Below the pieces are notes generated by a model. The model was not told where the DNA came from, did no database searches, and saw only the letters and a list, made by a program, of their open reading frames with translations. The translations under genes were made by a program, and so were the position numbers. This document shows positions 15,841-22,713 of a stretch of 32,466 nt of DNA, in pieces. The stretch comes from JBDLID01 sp039715055. GTDB taxonomy: Bacteria; Desulfobacterota; Desulfobulbia; Desulfobulbales; Desulfocapsaceae. Each line of letters starts with the position of its first letter. The stretch's first letter is position 1. The stretch lies in contig JBDLID010000018.1 in the NCBI GenBank assembly GCA_039715055.1, positions 1 to 32,466 on the forward strand, in the 5' to 3' direction.

Positions 15841-16155
15841 TTATGCTATCTCAACATCTCGACCAACCAGTGGATACCACGACTCAATCAATGAATGTGA
15901 AAGACGGCAGTAGGCTTTTCTTCGTCCCAGCAGTCGCCGTTTTTCCAGGATTGAACAGAGTTCTTCTTCGCTGATTAGAGGCTGGTCCTGTCTGGCCAGA
16001 TAGACCAGGCAATCAATACAGATATGAAATGAACAGGCATCATCCTCTTTGATGATTTCCCAGCAGGCCTTATTTTTTTCGGATCCCATTCCACACTGAC
16101 GTTTTTTGCCGCAGTTGATAATATTCCAACACTGTTGGTTTTCTTGTGGTGTCAT
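15841..16155 (-). CDS. two-CW domain cysteine protein
   Basis: 104 residues. The N-terminal half carries two Cys-Trp units, C9-W10 (CWNIINCGKKRQC) and C31-W32 (CWEIIKEDDAC), then C41, C46 and C49 (CSFHICIDCLVY). This fits the small two-CW family found in anaerobic deltaproteobacteria, probably a metal- or cluster-binding module. The function of that family is not established as far as I know. The C-terminal half is basic and helical (ILEKRRLLGRRKAYCRL). GAGGAA lies upstream of the ATG at 16155. It is the first gene of the - strand redox cluster and faces the LysR gene across a dyad-rich intergenic region, so it may be a sensor or accessory protein of the cluster (inference). Confidence 0.72.
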   Translation of the reverse strand: MTPQENQQCWNIINCGKKRQCGMGSEKNKACWEIIKEDDACSFHICIDCLVYLARQDQPLISEEELCSILEKRRLLGRRKAYCRLSHSLIESWYPLVGRDVEIA

Positions 16156-16185
16156 GAGTTCCTCACAAATTCAATTTCTATTATT

Positions 16186-16210
16186 GGTTAACCTTCAGCA
16201 AAGGTTGACC
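16186..16210. promoter_or_regulatory. near-perfect 10-bp inverted repeat upstream of the redox cluster
   Basis: GGTTAACCTT and AAGGTTGACC flank a 5-nt loop (CAGCA), with one G-T wobble or mismatch. It lies 31 bp before the ATG of the two-CW gene, at promoter or 5'-leader distance. It could be an operator for the divergent LysR regulator or another factor, or an RNA hairpin in the leader. No T tract follows, so it is not an obvious terminator. Confidence 0.5.
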
Positions 16211-16284
16211 GGAAAAAACATGCTCAGAAAATTTTCGTGATGACTATCATTAACAGTTACTTTATCCTTTTCAGTAAGTAAAAT

Positions 16285-16296
16285 TTGTTATAACAA
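16285..16296. promoter_or_regulatory. 12-bp perfect palindrome, candidate LysR operator
   Basis: TTGTTATAACAA is a perfect palindrome about midway between the divergent two-CW and LysR genes. Its interrupted-dyad, A/T-rich form and position fit a LysR-type binding site (T-N-A-type dyads), but no binding data can be read from sequence. Confidence 0.4.
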
Positions 16297-16319
16297 TGTT
16301 AAATATTAGTTTTATTAAT

Positions 16320-16366
16320 ATAGGCTGCCTTAAAAAATTGCCTATCAGGCCAAAGTCAAGGCAGCC
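16320..16366 (+). repeat. dispersed intergenic repeat, copy 2, inside an inverted repeat
   Basis: ATAGGCTGCCTTAAAAAATT, continuing GCCT, matches 27771-27790 at 19 of 20 positions. The GGCTGCCTT part (16323-16331) also pairs perfectly with AAGGCAGCC at 16358-16366, giving a 9-bp stem with a 26-nt loop. It lies just before the LysR gene. Confidence 0.55.
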
Positions 16367-16384
16367 AACAACAAACCCATCACA

Positions 16385-17353
16385 ATGTCTGTTACCGTAC
16401 GTCAGCTGGAAATTTTCAACGCCGTAGTTGAGTCTGGCCAGGTCACAAAGGCCGCCCAGAACCTTTTTATTACCCAATCGGCAGTAAGCCTCGCCCTTCA
16501 CGAGATGGAAAACCAACTTGGCGGGCCTTTATTTGACCGGGCAGGAAGGTCTCTGGAACTCAATGACCGTGGGCGTTACTTTCTGCCGATCTGCCGTGAG
16601 GTCCTTGGTAAGCTAGGTGATCTTGACAACCTGATGAATGAAAAAGATGGACGCTTCTGCGGATCCCTGAATCTTGTTGCCAGCTCTACCATAGGCAATT
16701 ACGTCCTCCCCTACCTGATCACCGCATTCAAGACCCTGCATCCCGATGTCCATTTCAACATGCTGGTCTATAACACCGGGTCGGCAGAGAAACTGATCCT
16801 CAACAGAAGTGTTGACCTCGGCTTTGTCGAAGGCGAAGTGAACCATGAAAAAATCAACGTCACCCCCTGGTTTAGAGATGAACTGGTGGTAATCAGCAGA
16901 CCGGCTGAAAACAATGATTCGTTCCCTGTCTGTGATGTGTCCACCGATCTGAAAAAGTATAAATGGGTGAGCCGTGAAGCCGGTTCCGGTACCGCCCAGA
17001 TCTTCAAACGAAAACTGGGCAGCCATGTTACCGATCTCAACGTTGTCATGGAACTCGGTCATACGGAAGCCATCAAAAGTGCAGTGGAGGCCGGGGCCGG
17101 AGTCGGCTGTCTCTCAAGCCTCACCGTTTGCAGAGCTCTCAATCGCGGACTGTTACAGAGAATTCAGCTCAAGGGGGTCGACATGACCCGTCAGCTCTAT
17201 ATCATCCAGCACAAACAGAAAGCCAATACCAGGCTGATCAGTGAATTTCTTGATTTTTGTTTTCTTCTCAGCGAGTGCGACCGGGGCCAGTCCTGCCTCT
17301 CGTCACCTGAAAGGTTCCAGGCCCTGGTCCAGGAATTCTCAGATCATTCATGA
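16385..17353 (+). CDS. LysR-family transcriptional regulator
   Basis: 322 residues. The N-terminal winged helix (about 1-62) has the standard pattern: VTVRQLEIFNAVVESGQVTK, then AAQNLFITQSAVSLALHEME and LGGPLFDRAGRSLELNDRG. The C-terminal substrate-binding domain (about 90-300) includes LNLVASSTIGNYVLPYLI, resembling the CysB/CbbR/YeiE-like branch. It is divergent from the two-CW/DoxX/molybdoenzyme/nuo cluster with several dyads in the shared 229 bp, the classic arrangement for a LysR regulator and its target. The effector is unknown. Several Cys lie in the last 60 residues (CFLLSECDRGQSC). The ATG at 16385 has no clear ribosome binding site. Confidence 0.92.
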   Translation: MSVTVRQLEIFNAVVESGQVTKAAQNLFITQSAVSLALHEMENQLGGPLFDRAGRSLELNDRGRYFLPICREVLGKLGDLDNLMNEKDGRFCGSLNLVASSTIGNYVLPYLITAFKTLHPDVHFNMLVYNTGSAEKLILNRSVDLGFVEGEVNHEKINVTPWFRDELVVISRPAENNDSFPVCDVSTDLKKYKWVSREAGSGTAQIFKRKLGSHVTDLNVVMELGHTEAIKSAVEAGAGVGCLSSLTVCRALNRGLLQRIQLKGVDMTRQLYIIQHKQKANTRLISEFLDFCFLLSECDRGQSCLSSPERFQALVQEFSDHS

Positions 17354-17529
17354 ACACAGCTCCATCGCAACTGTTTCTTCCAAAACAATTCTCCTTGAAA
17401 TATAATGGAAAGACAGAAAATATTAATTTGAGCCGTAACCGGCAGGCCAACAAGCTCGGATAAAGAATCTGTCGATATTAATTCAGGAAATCGGTTGTCA
17501 TTTACCAACAGCCGCAAACGGAGGAAGTC

Positions 17530-17859
17530 ATGGTCTATGTCAAACGTGATGAAAACGGTTCAATCATCACCATCCATAACGAAAACAGCAGCCAGGACAT
17601 GGAAAAAAAAGACCTCCTTGATCCTGAAATCATGGACTTCTTTTTCAAGAGTGGGGATCAGGATTCCTACAATAAACTGCTAGGCCTTCTTGACCAGGGC
17701 ATTATCCGTGTTCTTGATGATCTGGTTGAACTTCTCATCAAGAAAAACATCATCCTTGCCACCGAACTTCCCCTCGAAGCCCAGCGAAAAATCAACGAGA
17801 GGGTAAAGGTACGGAAAAAACTCATGGAGCAGCATCTCATGGTGGATGACATCATCTAG
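17530..17859 (+). CDS. 109-residue conserved-looking hypothetical protein
   Basis: A small soluble protein with GGAGG 6 bp before the ATG. It begins MVYVKRDENGSIITIHNE, a beta-hairpin-like start. The rest is helical and rich in Asp, Glu, Lys and Leu (LLGLLDQGIIRVLDDLVELL; KINERVKVRKKLMEQH). There is no Cys, signal peptide or membrane segment. I do not assign a function. It stands alone between the LysR gene (176 bp upstream) and convergent rsmE (16 bp beyond its stop), so it probably has its own promoter. Confidence 0.75.
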   Translation: MVYVKRDENGSIITIHNENSSQDMEKKDLLDPEIMDFFFKSGDQDSYNKLLGLLDQGIIRVLDDLVELLIKKNIILATELPLEAQRKINERVKVRKKLMEQHLMVDDII

Positions 17860-17875
17860 AATTGTGTTGTTTCCT

Positions 17876-18637
17876 CTAAGGGAGATGTTGCTGTTCCAGC
17901 AACAGGGATAGTCTCGAGTGGAGAGCAACGACAGCAGTATCAACCTTCAGGATGCGATCCCCCATTGATATGGAACTAAATCCGTATTCGGTAAAACGCT
18001 GCACCTCATAATCAAGCCATCCTCCCTCAGGACCCACGGCAGCGAGAATCCTGGTGTTTAAACCAACCTGTGAATTCACCGGAATATTGATTCGACAGGG
18101 ATGAGCCAGCACCTTCAACCCATAGTTGTCCACGTTACTGTTCAGCCAATTTTCGATAAATGATTTAAATCCACGGTGGAGGCCCACCTTGGGAAGACGA
18201 GTGGCAACAGCCTGCTCGAGGCCCTGAACCAGATGACTGCGGGACTCCTCCTCCTGCAGCAGGGTGGCGTTCCAGAAACTCTTTTCAACTCTTCCGGCAT
18301 GAATGATCTGCAGACTGCCCACACCAAGAGCCGCAGCCTGGCTGAATATCCTCCGAAGCATTATAGGCCTCGGCAGTGCAACAATAAGGTCTATGGGCGG
18401 CTTTTTTTCAACCTCTTCGAACCACTGAAGCTCCAGTTCCACTTCAAAGGGGTATCCGCTGCTGCATCGCAGGACGCAGGCCTCACCCTTGACGGAGTTG
18501 ATGATACCGACCCTCAGCCGGTCACCGACACTGACCTTGAGGATCTTGACAAGGTGTTTTGCCCGCCGATCATTGAGGACGATTGTCTGAGTTGAAATTT
18601 CGTCTTTTTCAAAAAGGATTATATTCATCAACCGCAT
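17876..18637 (-). CDS. rsmE: 16S rRNA m3U1498 methyltransferase
   Basis: 253 residues, the normal length for RsmE. It has an N-terminal PUA-like domain (RAKHLVKILKVSVGDRLRVG) and a C-terminal SPOUT/trefoil-knot methyltransferase domain with AAVGPEGGWLDYEVQRF and SMGDRILKVDTAVVALHS, the SAM-binding knot. The protein methylates N3 of U1498 in 16S rRNA. The start is 18637 or the in-frame ATG at 18628 (MNIILF); neither has a strong ribosome binding site. It is transcribed away from waaA and convergent with the 109-residue gene. Confidence 0.95.
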   Translation of the reverse strand: MRLMNIILFEKDEISTQTIVLNDRRAKHLVKILKVSVGDRLRVGIINSVKGEACVLRCSSGYPFEVELELQWFEEVEKKPPIDLIVALPRPIMLRRIFSQAAALGVGSLQIIHAGRVEKSFWNATLLQEEESRSHLVQGLEQAVATRLPKVGLHRGFKSFIENWLNSNVDNYGLKVLAHPCRINIPVNSQVGLNTRILAAVGPEGGWLDYEVQRFTEYGFSSISMGDRILKVDTAVVALHSRLSLLLEQQHLP

Positions 18638-18672
18638 CCGTAAACTGATTTTTGGGATATGAACTGATCCCG

Positions 18673-18694
18673 GTGACTGTTATTCACCAGTCAC
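18673..18694. promoter_or_regulatory. inverted repeat in the rsmE-waaA divergent region
   Basis: GTGACTG and CAGTCAC form a perfect 7-bp dyad with an 8-nt spacer. It lies between the divergently transcribed rsmE and waaA genes. No T tract follows, so an operator or leader hairpin is more likely than a terminator. Confidence 0.35.
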
Positions 18695-18793
18695 ATTGCT
18701 GCCTGCCTTACCTTTGAAGGATAAAACTATATCCAGCTCTCTGTCATTGTGGTACATTTATTTCATTCCAAACCCTTTAGCCCCATCTCCATA

Positions 18794-20071
18794 ATGATGA
18801 TAATCCTGTACAATTTCATCCAGGGACTGGCTCTGCTGCTCCTCTGGCCGATACTGCTCATCACAGCCATGCGTCCAAAATACCGGACACGGTTTACCGA
18901 CCGGTTGGGATACGGTCTGGACCGGATTCCTGGCCGATTAAGCGAAAAAAGACAGCCCCGTATATGGATTCACGCCCTGTCGGTGGGTGAGGTCACATCA
19001 AGCCTGCCCCTGGTCTCCGGCCTGCGGGATCGCTATCCCGACGGGCTGATTATCTTTTCCGCCACAACCAGGGCAGGTGCCCAAACGGCCAGGAATCTAC
19101 TCGACAAACAGGTTGACCATTTTGTTGCCTTTCCCCTTGACCTCTTCTTTACAGTCCGTCGATTTATCAAGAAAGTTGCCCCTGACTGTTTCATTCTGAT
19201 TGAAACCGACTTCTGGCCGAACCTGCTCCACCAGTTAGACAAGAATGGTATCCCTTCCATCCTGGTCAACGGCCGCACCTCATCCGGCTCCATAGTCAAC
19301 TATAAACGATTCGATTTTTTCTTCAGTCCCCTCTTCTCATCATTTTCCCATCTCTGTCTCCAGACCGAAACAGATCGGCTCAATTTTCTCAGCCTCGGCC
19401 TTGATGAAAAACAACTGCACACCCTCGGCAACCTCAAATTTGACACATCCCTGGTCCTCGACAAAGCCCCTGAAAATGCTATCAGGCAGCTTATTCCCAA
19501 AGGCAGTTCAGTCATGGTCGCAGGCTCGACCCACGAGGGTGAAGAGGAGATAGTTCTCTCCGCATTCAGCCGCCTACGAAGTCATGACCCGCGTCTCTTT
19601 CTCATCCTGGCCCCAAGAGATATTCAACGTGGCCCGGCCGTTATAAAAATAGCTCTGGAGTATGCACTCTCAGCCTCTCTGCGCTCCGCCTCCTCAACAG
19701 AAATAAAATCGGATATCCTCATCCTTGATACAATCGGTGAACTGTCATCCTGCTACCCACTGGCCCTTTTCGCCTTTATCGGCGGCAGCCTGGTGGCAAG
19801 TGGCGGGCACAATCCCATTGAAGCAGCCGTTGCCGGGATCCCGGTTCTCTTTGGCCCGCACATGGAAGATTTTTCCGAAATCAGCCAGGACCTTATCCAA
19901 CACCGGGGAGCTGTTGAGGTAGGAGACGGAGAAGAGCTCTACAGGATTAGCCGTAGATGGCTTGAAGACAGCGAGCAGCGTCAAAAAAGCGGCCGGGCAG
20001 CCTTCTCCTGTGTCGAGCGGCAGCAAGGTGTTGTCAGGCGTCACATCAAGCTGATCGAAACACTTCTGTGA
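18794..20071 (+). CDS. waaA: 3-deoxy-D-manno-octulosonic acid (Kdo) transferase
   Basis: 425 residues from the ATG at 18794 (the frame is open to a GTG at 18749). It is a membrane-anchored GT-B enzyme that adds Kdo to lipid IVA in lipopolysaccharide synthesis. It has an N-terminal signal-anchor helix (LYNFIQGLALLLLWPILLI), then IHALSVGEVTSSLPL with the catalytic Glu, and later IETDFWPNLL. The C-terminal half contains AGSTHEGEEE, FAFIGGSLVASGGHNPIEAA and the CMP-Kdo-binding region. The 18794 start gives the family-typical N-terminus; no ribosome binding site is obvious for either option. It overlaps comEC by 4 bp (GTGA). The organism therefore has a lipid A-Kdo outer membrane. Confidence 0.95.
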   Translation: MMIILYNFIQGLALLLLWPILLITAMRPKYRTRFTDRLGYGLDRIPGRLSEKRQPRIWIHALSVGEVTSSLPLVSGLRDRYPDGLIIFSATTRAGAQTARNLLDKQVDHFVAFPLDLFFTVRRFIKKVAPDCFILIETDFWPNLLHQLDKNGIPSILVNGRTSSGSIVNYKRFDFFFSPLFSSFSHLCLQTETDRLNFLSLGLDEKQLHTLGNLKFDTSLVLDKAPENAIRQLIPKGSSVMVAGSTHEGEEEIVLSAFSRLRSHDPRLFLILAPRDIQRGPAVIKIALEYALSASLRSASSTEIKSDILILDTIGELSSCYPLALFAFIGGSLVASGGHNPIEAAVAGIPVLFGPHMEDFSEISQDLIQHRGAVEVGDGEELYRISRRWLEDSEQRQKSGRAAFSCVERQQGVVRRHIKLIETLL

Positions 20072-22713
20072 GTCGTATTTCCAAAATCCTTATCCACAAC
20101 CTTCTCGCCTTCTGGACCATCGCCTTTGGTTGCGGAATCTGGCTGAGCCGCCCTTTGCCAACATCGCCATCCCTTTCTCTGCTGCTGCTGTTGTCCGCCT
20201 CCATCCTTACCATTCTTGCCATTGTTTTCAATGGCTCAGGCAGAACAAACAGTCGTATCCTGCTGGTGCTGCTCATTGCTGTTGCCGCCGGGCTCATTCA
20301 CGGTCAAAGAAGCAGCCTCAAACCTGCCGACCCCAACCATATCAGCCACCTTATCAATTTACAGCAGGAAGTTGTCCTCATTGGAGAGCTTTGCGAAATG
20401 GTCACCTTCAACGGCGACCAGTCCACACTTGTCATCGACAGTCAACTTCTGCGAATCAGAGGGGAACAGGATTTTCGTTCCACCAGCGGCAAGGTACAGC
20501 TCAAACTCAAGGGTAAACCAACCACAGCCGTCCGCCCCGGCTCACGACTGACCATCCGTTGTCGTTTGAGGCCCCCTTCAGGTTTTCGCAATCCCGGAAG
20601 TTTCGACTACCCGGCCTTTTTGAAAGAAAAATCAATTCATGTCGTCGGCCGCATCCGCTCACCACTACATATCTATCAGTTATCTTCTGAAACCGGCTAT
20701 GGGCCACCATCACTTATCACATTTGCCGAAAAATCCCGGCAACACATCGGAAATTTTATTGACCAGAACCTACCTCCTCAACAGAGTGGACTTTACCGGG
20801 CGGTTCTTCTTGGAGATCGGAGCGCAATACCCGACAACGTACTGGAGAATTTTAAAAAAATCGGATGCATGCACATACTTGCAATCTCAGGCCTCCACTT
20901 ATCCATATTGGCCGGATTACTCTTTTGCATCATCTATTACCTCCTCAGACGCTCAGAACATCTAATCCTCCTGGTCGATGTTAAAAAAACAGCCACTTTT
21001 CTCTGTCTTGTCCCTCTTATCTTCTACACCTTTCTGGCCGGCGGCAACACGCCTGTCATTCGCTCAATGCTGATGGTGGCACTGGCTGCCATCGGACTGA
21101 GCCTGAGTCAGCGCTCTTCGCTATTTCCGGCACTTGCTTTCGCGGCCCTGATTATACTGGCCGTACAACCTCAGTCGCTGTTCGGTGCCTCGTTTCTTCT
21201 CTCATTTAGTGCTGTTATCAGTATCGGACTCGCTCTGCCGCTGCTTGCCAAACTGTTTCAATCCAAAGAAGAGGATAACTCCAGAACGCTAGTAGTGAAA
21301 AGTCGCCCGGCAAGATGGCTCATCTCCGGCCTGATCATTTCACTTGGTGCCACACTGGGGACCGGCCCCATTACACTCTACTTTTTCAACAGGCTGTCGC
21401 TGATCGGCCCCTTTGCCAACCTTATTATAGAGCCTCTGATCTGCCTCTGGGCCCTGCCTCTTGGATTTTGCGCAATACTGCTGCTCCCCTTTTCATCCTC
21501 TGGTTCTACCTTTTTCTTCAACCTCGGCGGCTATGGACTTGAGGCAGCACTGACCTGCGGCAACTTTCTTGCTTCAATGACCCATACAGAACTCAGGCTG
21601 CCCACGCCGGAGCCACTGCTCATTGCCGGCTTCTACCTTCTGTTTCTTCTGTTGATATTTGGCCGCAACAGCAAACTTCGCAAAGTGACCGCACTATTGC
21701 TGGCAGCCACCTGTCTGCTCTTTGTCATACCGCTGTCTGAACTGGTGAAGTTCAAATCTTCTTCGAGCCGGATTCACTTCATTGATGTGGGTCAGGGAAG
21801 CTCAACACTTATCGAACTTCCCGCCGGCAAACGAATACTGATCGATGGAGGAAGCGGATACTCGTCACATTTTGATGTTGGGGAATCGGTCATTGCCCCG
21901 TTTTTGTGGGATATGGGAATCAAACGGCTCGATGCAGTGGCTGTCACCCACCCCGATGGAGATCATTATAACGGCCTTGATTTTGTAATTGAACATTTTC
22001 ACCCTGAAACCCTTTGGGTTAACGGCTTTTCAGGCAGGAGTACAGACTATGACACGTTACTTAAAAAAGCCAGGGCGGAAGGTGTTGAGCTGCGAGTACC
22101 GCAGAAAGGTGAGAGACTCCTGGTAGGTGGCGCTGCCGAAGTTGTCAATCTTGGAAACCCGGCGGCGGTGAACGAACACACCTCCGGGACTCAGCGCTAC
22201 TCCTCAAACGAGAAAAGCCTGATCCTTCGATTCAACCACAACGGGTTCAGCTGCCTGTTTCCCGGTGATATAAGCCGGACGGTGGAACTGAAGCTGGTCA
22301 GGAAAAAAACACCACTAAAATCCACGGTGCTTCTCTCTCCGCACCATGGCTCCAAAGGATCAAATTCAATTCCATTTCTAAACGATGTCGATCCAGCACT
22401 GACCATTGTCTCCAACGGCCCTTTTCGAAAAAAATACTTTCCCCATCCGCAAACGGTGTCGAGAATCGACAACCTTGGCATAAACCTGCTGACCACTGCC
22501 GACCAGGGGGCAATCACACTGGCCAGCGAAAATGGATCAGACTTCAGGACAACAACATTTACCGGCCTGGACCAGTCCCGGCAGTTAACTTCTATTGCCC
22601 GATCAGACTCTGCAGGCCCCGATAATCGGTCTTTCCCGTTCCCAGCAAAGGGATTTCAGCAACCCGCTGAATCTGGCGGATGTTGTGAAGGGGTGAAAGT
22701 CCAGACTCCCTGA
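20068..22713 (+). CDS. comEC: DNA internalisation / competence protein ComEC (Rec2)
   Basis: 881 residues. It has N-terminal membrane helices and a DUF4131-like soluble domain (about 60-210), then the Competence membrane domain starting near MHILAISGLHLSILAGLL (about 270) with several helices. The C-terminal metallo-beta-lactamase-like domain (from about 565) has HFIDVGQGSSTLIELP, VTHPDGDHYNGLD (about 626-638) and SPHHGSKGSN (about 757). The family forms the inner-membrane channel for transforming DNA. The GTG start overlaps the waaA stop. The last 40 residues (after FTGLDQS) run antisense through the end of the Aas-like gene and are unlikely to be conserved. Whether natural transformation occurs is unknown, though pilT is nearby. 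Confidence 0.93.
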   Translation: MSRISKILIHNLLAFWTIAFGCGIWLSRPLPTSPSLSLLLLLSASILTILAIVFNGSGRTNSRILLVLLIAVAAGLIHGQRSSLKPADPNHISHLINLQQEVVLIGELCEMVTFNGDQSTLVIDSQLLRIRGEQDFRSTSGKVQLKLKGKPTTAVRPGSRLTIRCRLRPPSGFRNPGSFDYPAFLKEKSIHVVGRIRSPLHIYQLSSETGYGPPSLITFAEKSRQHIGNFIDQNLPPQQSGLYRAVLLGDRSAIPDNVLENFKKIGCMHILAISGLHLSILAGLLFCIIYYLLRRSEHLILLVDVKKTATFLCLVPLIFYTFLAGGNTPVIRSMLMVALAAIGLSLSQRSSLFPALAFAALIILAVQPQSLFGASFLLSFSAVISIGLALPLLAKLFQSKEEDNSRTLVVKSRPARWLISGLIISLGATLGTGPITLYFFNRLSLIGPFANLIIEPLICLWALPLGFCAILLLPFSSSGSTFFFNLGGYGLEAALTCGNFLASMTHTELRLPTPEPLLIAGFYLLFLLLIFGRNSKLRKVTALLLAATCLLFVIPLSELVKFKSSSSRIHFIDVGQGSSTLIELPAGKRILIDGGSGYSSHFDVGESVIAPFLWDMGIKRLDAVAVTHPDGDHYNGLDFVIEHFHPETLWVNGFSGRSTDYDTLLKKARAEGVELRVPQKGERLLVGGAAEVVNLGNPAAVNEHTSGTQRYSSNEKSLILRFNHNGFSCLFPGDISRTVELKLVRKKTPLKSTVLLSPHHGSKGSNSIPFLNDVDPALTIVSNGPFRKKYFPHPQTVSRIDNLGINLLTTADQGAITLASENGSDFRTTTFTGLDQSRQLTSIARSDSAGPDNRSFPFPAKGFQQPAESGGCCEGVKVQTP

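Noticed and set aside
18749..18793. GTG start of waaA at 18749
   Set aside because: It adds 15 non-typical residues before the usual LYNFIQG signal-anchor and has no ribosome binding site. The ATG at 18794 fits the family length, though this is not certain.
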